Assembly: GCF_000298215.1 (NCBI RefSeq)
Contig: NZ_BAHD01000032.1
Coordinates: forward strand, 1 to 64,000
DNA: 64,000 nucleotides
Reading direction: 5' to 3'
Source of the DNA: Kineosphaera limosa NBRC 100340
Lineage (GTDB): Bacteria > Actinomycetota > Actinomycetes > Actinomycetales > Dermatophilaceae
Both the position numbers and the translations under genes were made by a program. The notes below the pieces were generated by a model. The model was given only the letters and a program-made list of their open reading frames with translations. It ran no database searches and had not been told where the DNA came from. Numbering within the stretch: the stretch's first letter is position 1; each line of letters begins with the position of its first letter. This document shows positions 42,602 to 51,765 of this stretch, in pieces.

Positions 42602-44437
42602 TCAGCAGCCCCGGCTCAGCGGGTAGTCGCCGACGACCGACGAGCCACCCAGGCGGGTGACGGCGGTCAGCGGCAGCTTGTCGAGCTGGGTCTTGACGCT
42701 CGCCGGCAGGCACTGCGGCAGGGTCAGCGCCAGCGGGGCCTTGGCCTTGTGCGCGGCCGGGACGCCCGACAGTGCGTCGGGGAAGTTCAGGCCGGTCGCC
42801 AGGAAGGCCGTGGTCTGGTCGCCGGGGCGGCCGGTGACGTTCTCGATGACCGCAGCCGAGGTGGCGAACCGGTCGGCACCCGCGTAGCGCGTGATCGTCG
42901 CGCTGGGGCGCACGTCGCGGATCTGACGCTCGACCGAGGCGCGCAGCACGTCGGCGCCACCGACGAGCTTGACGTTGGCCGGCTCCAGGCTCTGCAGCGC
43001 CGCGACCGTCTCTCCGCTCAGGCCGTTGCCGTCGCTGAGCAGCAGCGGAGCGTTCTCCTTCGCCGCACCCGAACCGGCCGACAGCGCGTCGGGGAAGTTC
43101 AGACCCAGGGCCACGTACACCGTGCCCGACTTGGCCCACGTCCCGGAGACCGCAGCGGCCGTCGCGTAGCGGTTCTGACCCTGCAGGCGGGTCACGGGAG
43201 CGATCTGCTGCAGCTGACGCTCGACCTCCGGGGAGACGACCGTGGTACCGCCGACGATGCGAATCGACTGCGGCGCCAGGCGACGAACCTCATCTAGAAC
43301 TGCACTGGAGGCCTGGTTGGGCAGCGTCAACAGCAGCGGGGACTCCTGCCGCGCGGCCGCCGGGCCCGCCGACAGGGCGTCGGGGAAGTTCAGGGCGTTG
43401 GCGACGTACACCGTCTCCGTGCGCTGCGGGAAGTACTTCTTCGACGCCTCGATCGCCGTCTCGACACGGCCGTTGCCCGCGACCCGCGTCGACGTCGGCT
43501 CGCCGCGCTCGTCGGTGTAGGTGTAGACGAAGTCGTAGGCCGGGTGCAGCCCGGGGAACGCGCGACCGGCCGCAGCGCGGGCCGTCACCGTCACCCGGCC
43601 GCCCTCACCGTGGGTGACCGGCACGGTCTTGACCGTCGCGTTGTCGGTCCACGGAACCTCGGTGCCGTTGACGAACCAGGTGACGTTCTCCACGCGGGTC
43701 AGGCGCACGGCGTCGTTGGTCTTGCCCGGCTCGTCGATGACGACCGGGGCCGTGGGGGTCGGCAGCAGGGCCGGGACCGTCGCCGCAGAGGTGAGGCGGA
43801 ACGTCTGGCTCCACGTCGTCGAGCCGCCCTCGAAGACGTGGCCATCGGCCGCGGTGGCGGTCACGCGGTAGTCGGTGGACGGGTCGCCGGGGGTGACGCG
43901 CACCTCTTGGGTGTTGACGCCCTCGGGGAAGGTCACGGCCGCGCCGCCGTCGATGGTCCAGGTGACGTTGGGGACGCGCGTCAGGGTGATGGCGTCGTTG
44001 GCCGTGCCGGCGCCGTCGGTGGCGCTCGGCTGGGCGGCCTGCGGGATGGAGACGATCGAGCGGACCGTGACGGCCTGGGCCAACACCGTGTTGTCGTTGC
44101 CGTCGAGGAGCTTCAGCTCGTACGCGCCGCCGGCCGCCTCGGTGAGCGTGCAGCTCAGGGTCGTCGCGCTCACCGGGGCTGCGCCGCGGCACGTGTTGGA
44201 CTCGGCGCGGTCGGCCTTGTCGCCCGCGGTCGTGCCGGTCAGGGCCAGGCGGTAGGTGTTGTTGGCGGTCAGACCCGTGAACGAGGCCGTGAACGCCGAG
44301 CCCGCGACCGGTGCCGTCGGGTTCAACGTGATCGCGGGCGCAGCGTTGGCGCTCATCGCCGGGGCGACGAGGCCCGCCGCGGCGAGTGCGATCGTGGCGG
44401 TGGCGGTGGTCAAACGACGGGTGGACGAGACAGGCAT
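42602..44437 (-). CDS. secreted CWB2 surface protein with two Ig-like repeats
   Basis: 611 residues. ATG 44437 preceded by AAGGGGGC; signal peptide MPVSSTRRLTTATATIALAA to about ANA-A. After a first beta domain (residues 30-135, ITLNPTAPVAGSAFTASFTG) come two related repeats: AITLTRVPNVTWTIDGGAAV...YRVTATAADGHVFEGG and AVRLTRVENVTWFVNGTEVP...VTVTARAAAGRAFPG. Three CWB2 units follow: VAGNGRVETAIEAS/LNFPDALSAGPAA; LQGQNRYATAAAVS/LNFPDALSAGSGA; YAGADRFATSAAVI/LNFPDALSGVPAA. Expected to be held on the wall by a CWB2-polymer interaction. It lies between the flippase and the O-antigen-ligase-like gene, all on the minus strand. Confidence 0.9.
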   Translation of the reverse strand: MPVSSTRRLTTATATIALAAAGLVAPAMSANAAPAITLNPTAPVAGSAFTASFTGLTANNTYRLALTGTTAGDKADRAESNTCRGAAPVSATTLSCTLTEAAGGAYELKLLDGNDNTVLAQAVTVRSIVSIPQAAQPSATDGAGTANDAITLTRVPNVTWTIDGGAAVTFPEGVNTQEVRVTPGDPSTDYRVTATAADGHVFEGGSTTWSQTFRLTSAATVPALLPTPTAPVVIDEPGKTNDAVRLTRVENVTWFVNGTEVPWTDNATVKTVPVTHGEGGRVTVTARAAAGRAFPGLHPAYDFVYTYTDERGEPTSTRVAGNGRVETAIEASKKYFPQRTETVYVANALNFPDALSAGPAAARQESPLLLTLPNQASSAVLDEVRRLAPQSIRIVGGTTVVSPEVERQLQQIAPVTRLQGQNRYATAAAVSGTWAKSGTVYVALGLNFPDALSAGSGAAKENAPLLLSDGNGLSGETVAALQSLEPANVKLVGGADVLRASVERQIRDVRPSATITRYAGADRFATSAAVIENVTGRPGDQTTAFLATGLNFPDALSGVPAAHKAKAPLALTLPQCLPASVKTQLDKLPLTAVTRLGGSSVVGDYPLSRGC

Positions 44438-44605
44438 GTAGCCCCCTTGTTCGGGTCCGTTCTCGGGCGCGGGACAGCGCCCCGGCGCAACGGACGTGGT
44501 TGATGTGAGGCCGCCCCCGAGGCCTCCAGATGGGCGTCCGGTCTCAGCGGACACCCTCATACGAGTATTGACCGGCTTGTCAGAGACGTCAATTGGTACT
44601 GATGT

Positions 44606-46174
44606 TCAAGACGGCCGTCCGGGTTTGGGTGCGCTGGGGCGCCTGCTGCGCAGCCACCAGACGGCTGCGGTGGCCGAGCCCGCCATGAGGTACCAGAAGG
44701 GTGAGCGCACCGGAGAGCTCGTGATCGATCCGAAGACCGCGAACCCCGTAAGCCAGACGAAGATGGCGAACCGTGCACCCACCGCATCCAGTCCGCGTGG
44801 ACGGCCCGCTTGAAGCCCGGGTGTTCGAAGGTTGCGCCGCGGCAGCAGGTGCCATGCCAGGGCGACAAGCCACAGTGCGAGCGGCACGAAAACGACCAGC
44901 CCGTACTCGGTGAGAATCTCCAGGAAACCGTTGTGCATCGGGATGATTCGCTCGAACCCGCGCTCGCTGAGCAGCGGCTCGAAGCGTGCGCCGCCGATCC
45001 CGATCCACGGCTGCTCGCGCCACATCTCCAACCCCTGCCGGGCCAACGCGAGGCGCAGGTCATCGGCGGCCACGGTCTCCTCCTCGGCGGGTAGCAAGAA
45101 CGCCGCCAACGGATTGACTCGGGCCACGGCGGGGATGGTGAGCGAGGCCAGCAGGGCGAGGATGCCTCCGGCTGCGACAGTCAGGGCGCGGCGGCCGTGC
45201 CGTGGAGCCGGCAGGACTGCGCGGCGGTGCAACTCGAGGACCGTCGCCGCGACGGTGAGGAGCAGTGCGGCGGCGACGGCTGCGCGGCTCAACGTGGCGA
45301 GCATCACGACGAGGGTGGCCACCGCCAGGGCCGCCAAGGCCAGCCGAGAGACGCGGTTGATCCGCTCGGTGAGTCGCAGCAGCGTCAATCCGTAGACGAC
45401 GACGAGTACCCCGGCGAAATTGTTCGGATTGCCGAAGGTCGCGGCCGGTGACCACGGCGGGGGAGCCCACGGGCCGGGGAAGAGGTGGTCGTGAGTGACG
45501 ATCTCCCACAGGCCGATCGGCACTGACATTGCGCCGAGGAGCAGCCAGATGCGGCGGTGCATCTCGACGCCCGGGCGGCGTCCCTGCGCCAAGACCACAG
45601 CGCTGAGGGTGATCATTCCGCACGACAGCAACGCCAACGCCTCTGCGCGCACCAAACGCAGCTCCGGTGCCCACGCCGACCACGTCGGCCACATCAGCGC
45701 CCAGGCCAGCCACGGGAGTGCCGCGACCGCGACAATGCCCGCGCCGCGCCACCGTGCGCCGGGTAGCCGGAGCACACCCACCGCCGCGAAGATGCCGTAC
45801 ACCGTGAACGTCACCGCAATGCCCGTGTGGAGCGAGAACACCGGCAGCCAGAAGAGGTAGCCCACCAGCGCCGCCATCGCCACCGTCGCGCACCGGTCCG
45901 CTGTTGTTGAGGCCGTTGCACGGGCGACCCGGTTGGCGGCGCGGCGGATGACGGAGGGGCCCTTCGCGTTGGCCGCGGGTGCCGCGATCGGGGACTCGTC
46001 GGCGGGGGGCTCGTCGGCGGGGGGCTCGTCAGCGGGGGACTCATGCCCGGGGGGCTCGTCACCGGGGGGCGCTCCGGTGGTGGACTCCCCGGTGGTGGCC
46101 TCGGTGGTGGCCTCTGGCGGCGGCGTGACATCCTCTACCGCTTCGCTCGCCTCGATTCCGACCCCCGCGCTCAT
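44606..46174 (-). CDS. O-antigen ligase/polymerase-like membrane protein (Wzy_C)
   Basis: 522 residues. ATG 46174 follows GGGGAGACG; the frame is open to 46390. The N-terminal 95 residues are cytosolic with a tandem acidic repeat (DEPPADEPPADEPPADES). Then about 12 helices. The Wzy_C/RfaL signature appears in ATFGNPNNFAGVLVV, TLSRAAVAAALLL and the large periplasmic loop RQGLEMWREQPWIGIGGARFEPLL with PMHNGFLEILTEYGLVVF (conserved H-N-x-F/Y). It would polymerise or ligate lipid-linked glycan outside the membrane, fitting with the flippase and glycosyltransferases nearby. Confidence 0.88.
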   Translation of the reverse strand: MSAGVGIEASEAVEDVTPPPEATTEATTGESTTGAPPGDEPPGHESPADEPPADEPPADESPIAAPAANAKGPSVIRRAANRVARATASTTADRCATVAMAALVGYLFWLPVFSLHTGIAVTFTVYGIFAAVGVLRLPGARWRGAGIVAVAALPWLAWALMWPTWSAWAPELRLVRAEALALLSCGMITLSAVVLAQGRRPGVEMHRRIWLLLGAMSVPIGLWEIVTHDHLFPGPWAPPPWSPAATFGNPNNFAGVLVVVYGLTLLRLTERINRVSRLALAALAVATLVVMLATLSRAAVAAALLLTVAATVLELHRRAVLPAPRHGRRALTVAAGGILALLASLTIPAVARVNPLAAFLLPAEEETVAADDLRLALARQGLEMWREQPWIGIGGARFEPLLSERGFERIIPMHNGFLEILTEYGLVVFVPLALWLVALAWHLLPRRNLRTPGLQAGRPRGLDAVGARFAIFVWLTGFAVFGSITSSPVRSPFWYLMAGSATAAVWWLRSRRPSAPKPGRPS

Positions 46175-46432
46175 CGTCTCCCCACTCGTGCTTGTCGGAG
46201 TCGTTGAGACACCGGTCTGGATGCCCTGCGGTTCCCTCAGGGTCGCTGGCGCGGGGCGGCCCGCGCAACTCGAACGCATGTCCTGAACGATGGTTCGAAT
46301 TGAACTTTCCGTCGAGCCGAATAGCCTTGATTCACAAGGGCTTTGTGGGGTGCGGGGGGGCGAGGCCGGTCGATCGTCGATGAGGATCACGCCGATGAAG
46401 ACGTTGGAAGCCGTCGCAGCTGCTCACTGTCT

Positions 46433-48514
46433 GTGGTGGCTGTGGTGATAGCGGCGCAGCGATTCACCTCCGCACGGCGATTCGCCCGGAGTGGCGCCGC
46501 GATGTTGGGCGCCGTCGTGTTGGTTCTGGCCGGGGCCACAGCGACATCCGGCGACACGCTCGCGACTGAGGCGGCGCCCCCCGCATCCGGTGCCCTGCCT
46601 AGCGGCGCGACGCACGTGGCGACTGCCGACGTCAACCGGCCCACGCCGGTGCGCCTCAGCGGGGACACCCGGTACGACACTGCCGCCGCCGTTGTGCGGT
46701 GGCGCGCCAACGGGGAGATCCCCGCTGGGCCGAAGCTGCGACTGGTCTCCGGTGCGACGCCGTTGCTGGCCGTCGCCCTCGGTGGCGACGCGACACCCAC
46801 CCTGTTCGTGCCGCCCTCGGGGCCGGTGCCCGCCTCCGTGCGAGCCGCCTATCAGCACGTCAACCCGTTGACCGTCGAAGTGGTCGGGGGCCTCTCCGAT
46901 GCCCAGGTGCGGGCTGTGGTCGGTGCCAAACGGGTCACCAGGGTGCCCGGCGACCCGATCTCGCTGTCGTGGCGTCGCGCCTTGAATGCGGCCAACCAAG
47001 GCAGCGACGACCAGATTTCGCAAATGCCGGACACGCTGTTCACGCCCGCGAGGGTGCTCGCCGAGGCGGCTGCAGCGGCGCAGCTGCGCGACGCCTACAC
47101 CGTCATCACGCCGCAACGGGGCCCGCTGCCACCACACGGTGACGCCGGCACGTTCCACTACCCCGAACCGGCCTTCTGGGAGCCCGTCGCCGTCGTCGGC
47201 GGCGCCTCGGCCATCCCGGAGGCCCAACGCAAGGCACTGCTGCGCGGTCAGCACGAACTGGAACGGGCAGAGTTCGTCGACGTCGCCGGCGCCGACCGCT
47301 ACGCGACGTCGGCGCTCCTGGCCCGCCGCGCCTACCCCGTCGGGGCCCGCACCGTCTACCTGGCCAGCGGCATCGGGGGAGTGGACGCCGCAGCCGCGCT
47401 CTCCCTCACCGATGGGCCGCTGTTTCTCGTGCCGCCGTGCGGGCCACTGCCGGCGACCGTGCGCGACGGGGTGCGGGATGCGCGCCCCGAGCGGGTCGTC
47501 GCCATCGGTGACTCCGGGGTGTTGTGCGACGAACTGCTGCAGGAGGCGGTCAACTCCACCGTCGCGCGGGAGAACCTCAAAGCCACGAGCATGGGAGCCG
47601 GATGCCTCATCGATGAGGCCGGCGCAGTGCACTGCATCGGCCGCGCGCCGCAACGGGTGGCGGACCAGCCCGAGCCGGCCACGGCCGTCGCCACCGGGCT
47701 CGGCTGGGCGATGTGCATCATCACGCGCAGCGCCCAGCTGTCGTGCAGCCGGGCGACTGGACAAGGTGACCGCACGGAATTTACAACCGTCGCCGGCCCG
47801 CCCTCCGGCGTCGCCGAGTACGCCGCGCTCAGTGGTGACGCCGCCTGCGCCCGCGGCACCGACGGGAGCATCTGGTGCCACCACCGCATCGACCACGGCC
47901 CCCCGGACTATAGCTACGACCCGACACCACTGACTCCCGTCGCCGGGTTGCCGAAAGCCCGCGCCCTGGTCGCCCGCAACATGGCAGCTTGCATCCTGGG
48001 CACCGACCGCAGTGTGTGGTGCTGGGGTGACAACACGCCCGCCGTCGTTGGTCAGCCCGTCGTGCCCCGGCCCACGCGCATCGACCTGGGTGCCGGCTTC
48101 GTGCCCGAGTCGATCGCGATCCGCGACTGGCTGCTCGTGCGTTCGACCGAGGGGGTCGTGCGCGCGTACAAGTATCCGAACGCGCCGGTCGCCGGTGCCG
48201 CGCCCCGACTGCCGCTCCGCGCGCGGGCGCTGCTGTCCAACACCAACTGCTACTTCGCCGAACCCGACGCTCGACTGATCTGCCCGCTCGACAGCGACAC
48301 CAACCGCAACCTGGTCGACATCAAGTACGGCGACCGCGCCGCGGACATCTCCGACAACTACTCCGGCGCCAAGAGCTGCGTGGTGCGTGCCGACGGCTCC
48401 GTCGCCTGCCGCTCGATGTGGGAAGGCGGCCTGGTGACAGAACTCGGGGACGGCCTCATGGCACCCCGCTACCGCGAAGCCGAGGTGCTGGGCTTCTCCC
48501 GAAGCCGCCCCTGA
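46433..48514 (+). CDS. secreted CWB2-RCC1 repeat protein
   Basis: 693 residues from GTG 46433; the start is uncertain, since ATG 46502 would remove the basic residues before the signal sequence (FTSARRFARSGAAMLGAVVLVLAG). CWB2-like units: VRLSGDTRYDTAAAVVRW...LTVEVVGGLSDAQV; a degenerate unit with WEPVAVVGGASAIPEAQR; and VDVAGADRYATSALLARRA...VDAAAALSLTDGPLFLVPP. From about residue 390 come RCC1-type beta-propeller strands (GLGWAMCIITRSAQLSCSR, GDAACARGTDGSIWCHH, NMAACILGTDRSVWCWGDN), rich in cysteine. A wall-bound propeller suggests extracellular binding. Divergent from the O-antigen-ligase-like gene, sharing a 258-bp promoter region. Confidence 0.8.
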   Translation: MVAVVIAAQRFTSARRFARSGAAMLGAVVLVLAGATATSGDTLATEAAPPASGALPSGATHVATADVNRPTPVRLSGDTRYDTAAAVVRWRANGEIPAGPKLRLVSGATPLLAVALGGDATPTLFVPPSGPVPASVRAAYQHVNPLTVEVVGGLSDAQVRAVVGAKRVTRVPGDPISLSWRRALNAANQGSDDQISQMPDTLFTPARVLAEAAAAAQLRDAYTVITPQRGPLPPHGDAGTFHYPEPAFWEPVAVVGGASAIPEAQRKALLRGQHELERAEFVDVAGADRYATSALLARRAYPVGARTVYLASGIGGVDAAAALSLTDGPLFLVPPCGPLPATVRDGVRDARPERVVAIGDSGVLCDELLQEAVNSTVARENLKATSMGAGCLIDEAGAVHCIGRAPQRVADQPEPATAVATGLGWAMCIITRSAQLSCSRATGQGDRTEFTTVAGPPSGVAEYAALSGDAACARGTDGSIWCHHRIDHGPPDYSYDPTPLTPVAGLPKARALVARNMAACILGTDRSVWCWGDNTPAVVGQPVVPRPTRIDLGAGFVPESIAIRDWLLVRSTEGVVRAYKYPNAPVAGAAPRLPLRARALLSNTNCYFAEPDARLICPLDSDTNRNLVDIKYGDRAADISDNYSGAKSCVVRADGSVACRSMWEGGLVTELGDGLMAPRYREAEVLGFSRSRP

Positions 48515-48577
48515 GCGGCAGCCATCCGCCCCTGACGACGGACGGCCGCTCGCGACGCTGCCGCACCTTCTGAGCCG

Positions 48578-49021
48578 TTGCCTGCAACAGTGCTCAAGGC
48601 GCGTTCGGGGTGGCCGATCCCGGTCTCTGGGGTGCGAACCGTCGGCCCCGAAAAGGGGAGACTCCGATGCGTCGAACTGGACAACCCCGGCGCCCGAGTG
48701 TGGGTCCAGGACATCGAAGACGGGTCGTGGACGACCGAGTCCGTGCGATACGCCAACTTGGAGCGTCTGGCCACGCGGGGGCATATGTTGCGTATGCCGC
48801 ACTCGCGGTCACTCGGGGATGGCCTCTATGAGTTGCGGTTCACGTGCGAGAGCGTCAGTAGGCGCATCACGTACAGCTTCGACGCCGACCGGAGTGCGGT
48901 CACCCTGACAACGTTTCGTAAGCAGCGTCAGAACGAGCGGGCGGAAGTCTTGCGGGCACGGCGCGCGCAAGCCGCCCGCCGTGACGGCGGTAGGGCCAAG
49001 AAGGAGGGCAAGGGCAGATGA
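48578..49021 (+). CDS. RelE/HigB-family toxin
   Basis: Up to 147 residues; in-frame starts at 48578 (TTG), 48632 (GTG) and 48698 (GTG) are all possible. The core is clear: ANLERLATRGHMLRMPHSRSLGDGLYELRF and VTLTTFRKQRQNERAEVLRA, the HigB/Gp49 pattern (LGDGLYELRF, FxKKxxKTP-like basic end) of ribosome-dependent mRNases. The toxin gene comes first and overlaps the antitoxin by four bases, as in higBA. An ATG with an excellent AAAAGGGGAGACTCCG site at 48667 lies in another frame, which hints that the 5' part may contain a frameshift. Confidence 0.75.
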   Translation: MPATVLKARSGWPIPVSGVRTVGPEKGRLRCVELDNPGARVWVQDIEDGSWTTESVRYANLERLATRGHMLRMPHSRSLGDGLYELRFTCESVSRRITYSFDADRSAVTLTTFRKQRQNERAEVLRARRAQAARRDGGRAKKEGKGR

Positions 49022-49326
49022 GCACTTCCGCTACGACCCCGTGGGAAGACGCCAGAGGCCAGGCGTTGGCCGCGATGACCGCTGCGGAGCGCAGCGAGTA
49101 CGACGCTGCCGCAGTTGAGGCCGAGGCTCGGCTGCTTCTGGCCGAGCTCGTGTACAGCGCGCGTGCGGCCGCCGGTATCTCCCAGAGCGAACTCGCTCGC
49201 AGGGCAGGAACCCGGCAGGGCGTGATCTCCGCCATCGAGAACGGGGCGCAGGCTCCCGGGGGTGTCATGTTGGCGCGGATCGCCCATGCCCTCGGTGGGA
49301 CGTTGAGCATCCACCCTGCCGCCTGA
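49018..49326 (+). CDS. XRE-family antitoxin (HigA-like)
   Basis: 102 residues. The helix-turn-helix is SARAAAGISQSELARRAGTRQGVISAIENG in pieces (residues 48-77), a standard XRE domain; the C-terminus MLARIAHALGGTLSIHPAA is typical of HigA antitoxins. Overlaps the toxin stop (ATGA, 49018-49021). Expected to bind the toxin and repress the operon. Confidence 0.85.
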   Translation: MSTSATTPWEDARGQALAAMTAAERSEYDAAAVEAEARLLLAELVYSARAAAGISQSELARRAGTRQGVISAIENGAQAPGGVMLARIAHALGGTLSIHPAA

Positions 49327-49372
49327 GAACACTGGGCTCTGCTCCGGCCGGGGTTGGTCGATGTGGGGACGC

Positions 49373-49425
49373 GGGTGTCGGTGGCGCCCTCACCGACGGG
49401 CCGGTTCTGCTCGTGCCACCTGCTG
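49373..49425 (+). pseudogene. short CWB2 repeat remnant
   Basis: Translates as GVGGALTDGPVLLVPPA, close to the LSLTDGPLFLVPP strand of the CWB2-RCC1 protein at 46433-48514. It is isolated in the 354-bp gap 49327-49680, which otherwise holds no gene. Confidence 0.4.
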
Positions 49426-49680
49426 TCGTGGGCGTCAGCGCGCGCAACTCGACCTCGACGCCTACCTCGTGACCTCGACGCGATGAGTGACCGGGACACA
49501 GTTCGATTGGCCGATACCCCTCAGCCCTGAGCAATCGCTGGCCGTTCTCCACGGACGACAGCCGTGTCGGGTGTGACTGCTCAGGTTGCGCCCAGGTGCG
49601 TCGATCCCTTGGACGTCGGACGCGCGACCCAATCGACCAGGACGGTCCAGGCGTGCGCGACACCATGGATCGGGGATGTC

Positions 49681-51687
49681 ATGCACGGACGCAGAGGAGC
49701 GCTGCTCGTGGCCAGCGCATTGCTGGTGGCTCTCGGCGCGACGGGGACCGCGGCCGTTGCTGCGCCCGACCCGAACTCGCGGACGCTGGTCGCGGCCGCC
49801 GCGCCCGTCTCCACCGCGCCCGTCTCCACCGCGCCAATCTCGACCGCGCGGGTCGCCGTTCGGGCCTCGGTGAACCCCGCCATCGTCGGGGAACGGGTCA
49901 CCTACCGTGCCTCCCTGGGGACGAAGGGAGTTCGCCCCGTCACCCTGCAAGTCCAGCGCTCCGGCGGGTGGCGCGACGTGCTCTCCGGGCGTTCCACCGC
50001 CTCCGGCGCAGTCGCTTTGACCCCGCGCCCCGCCACAACGGCAGGCGAGTCCACCTACCGGATCATCGCGCCGGCCACGCGAGCCAACGGCACGGCGCTG
50101 CGCGCACTGACCACGGCCGACATCAAGCAGCGCGTCGTGGGCCAGAGCGTGCGCGTGACCCTCGCCTCGGGCGTCGCCGTCGGTGAATCAGGCGCGGTGA
50201 CCGTGCAGGCCACACCAGCTCGCCCCGGGCGGGAGGTGACGTTGCGAGAACAGCGACCCAGCGCTGGGGGCGGCGTGAGCTGGGCCGTCGTCGCCACGAG
50301 CCAACAGGACCGCAGCGGTCGCGCCCTCTTCACTGTGAAGCGGCCGGCTGCTCAGCAGTTGCGCGGCTACGTGTCCGCCTCCGGCGGGGCGCCGCTCGTC
50401 GCCAGTGCAGCCGTCTCGTGGCCGCTACCCGGCGCCCTGGCCCGCGTGGATGTCGCACGCACGCCCGACGCGACGGTCTACGACTGGGTCAACTGGGCGT
50501 CGCCGGACGACGTCTTCTACACCACAGATCGCTCGGGCAACCTTGTCGTCGTCGCCCGCACACCCAAGGGCGACGCCCTGAGGATCGACACTTTCGACCC
50601 GCGCACCTACGCGAAGGTGGGGGCATCTCGGTCCATCTCGCTGTCCGGATGGTCGGAGTGGGGCGGCTTCTACGCCGGTCCGGACGGTCACTTCTACGTC
50701 CTCGTCGGGCAGCTCAACGAAGCGCAGAACGACGCGATCGACGTCGCCGCTGTGCGTCGCTACGACCCGCAGTGGTCGCTCGTCGGGACCGCGACCATCA
50801 AGGGCGGAGCTACCCAGCTGTTCAAGGGGCTGTGGGAGCCTTTCGGTGCGTCCGCAGCGCACATGGCCCTCGTCGGCGATCGTCTCGTCGTGCACATGGG
50901 GCGCGGCATGTACCGCACGAACGACGGGCTCCGCCACCAGTCGAACTTCACTTTCGAGGTGCACGTGCCGACCATGGCCGCCACCACCTTCGACGACGCT
51001 GCCGGCAGCATCTGGAAAAGCCCGTACGTCAGCCATTCCTTCCAAACTCTCGTGACGACCTTCGAATCGAGCCTCGTGCTGCTCGACCACGGCGACGCCT
51101 ACCCGCGGGCCCTGCGGATGCACGTGTTCAAGGGCTACCCGAGCTCCCGCGATTTCACCGCGTTCGACGTCATGTCGTTCAACGGTGCGGCCGGCGACAA
51201 CGCCACGGGCACAGCCATCACCGGGCTCGTCAGCGGGCCGCAGGGAGTGCTCGTCGTCGGCAACACCGTGCGGCACGACGACGCCCCACGAGGCACGTTC
51301 CATCGCGACGAGCGTCGAAACGCTTTCTTGCTGTGGGTCAATCCGCACACCCAGAACCAGCGCATGCAACCGTTGACGCAGTTCTCACCCGCGGGCGCCG
51401 ACATCGTCGGTCACCCCCGCATCGCCGCCGTCGCTCAAGACCGGTGGGCAGTGATCTTCAACGTGGAACGCTCCGGGGCGCACCGCACCGAGTATCGGCT
51501 TGTCGACTCCGCCGGGCAGGTGCACGCCAGTGCCAGCTTCGCCGCACTCTACTTTCCGGCCGGCAGTGAGCCCTTACGGCTGGGATCAAAAATTGTGTGG
51601 GTCGGTGGCGATCCGAAGAGTGACACCGGCGAAGCGCATCTCTTCGGCATCGACATCACTGACCCCGCGCGGCCATCCATCAGATAG
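49681..51687 (+). CDS. secreted beta-propeller-like protein
   Basis: 668 residues from ATG 49681, where the signal peptide begins (HGRRGALLVASALLVALGATGTAAVAA). A 15-bp tandem repeat gives APVSTAPVSTAPISTA. Residues 55-250 are two Ig-like domains (ASVNPAIVGERVTYRASLGT, VRVTLASGVAVGESGAVTV), similar to silent-actin-type 'VxVRA..P..VG..v...g.l' stalks. From about 270 a six- or seven-strand-block propeller is likely: YDWVNWASPDDVFYTTDRSG, SGWSEWGGFYAGPDGHFYVLV, AAHMALVGDRLVVHMGRGMY, LVTTFESSLVLLDHGD, RIAAVAQDRWAVIFN. No enzyme motif. Role unknown, possibly extracellular binding. Confidence 0.7.
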   Translation: MHGRRGALLVASALLVALGATGTAAVAAPDPNSRTLVAAAAPVSTAPVSTAPISTARVAVRASVNPAIVGERVTYRASLGTKGVRPVTLQVQRSGGWRDVLSGRSTASGAVALTPRPATTAGESTYRIIAPATRANGTALRALTTADIKQRVVGQSVRVTLASGVAVGESGAVTVQATPARPGREVTLREQRPSAGGGVSWAVVATSQQDRSGRALFTVKRPAAQQLRGYVSASGGAPLVASAAVSWPLPGALARVDVARTPDATVYDWVNWASPDDVFYTTDRSGNLVVVARTPKGDALRIDTFDPRTYAKVGASRSISLSGWSEWGGFYAGPDGHFYVLVGQLNEAQNDAIDVAAVRRYDPQWSLVGTATIKGGATQLFKGLWEPFGASAAHMALVGDRLVVHMGRGMYRTNDGLRHQSNFTFEVHVPTMAATTFDDAAGSIWKSPYVSHSFQTLVTTFESSLVLLDHGDAYPRALRMHVFKGYPSSRDFTAFDVMSFNGAAGDNATGTAITGLVSGPQGVLVVGNTVRHDDAPRGTFHRDERRNAFLLWVNPHTQNQRMQPLTQFSPAGADIVGHPRIAAVAQDRWAVIFNVERSGAHRTEYRLVDSAGQVHASASFAALYFPAGSEPLRLGSKIVWVGGDPKSDTGEAHLFGIDITDPARPSIR

Positions 51688-51765
51688 TTCACGAAGCACT
51701 CGGTTCATTTCGGCTGGATGGAGAACAATCTTTCGCCATCCAGCGCTGTTGAAAGGGATAAGGGA

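Noticed and set aside
45991-46070. Possible short CRISPR-like direct repeats
   Set aside because: They are 15-bp in-frame repeats encoding DEPPADEPPA in the ligase-like protein, with no spacers.
46424-48802. 792-codon open frame opposite the CWB2-RCC1 gene
   Set aside because: Shadow of high-GC coding sequence; no motif, no start site, and overlaps the HigB-like toxin region.
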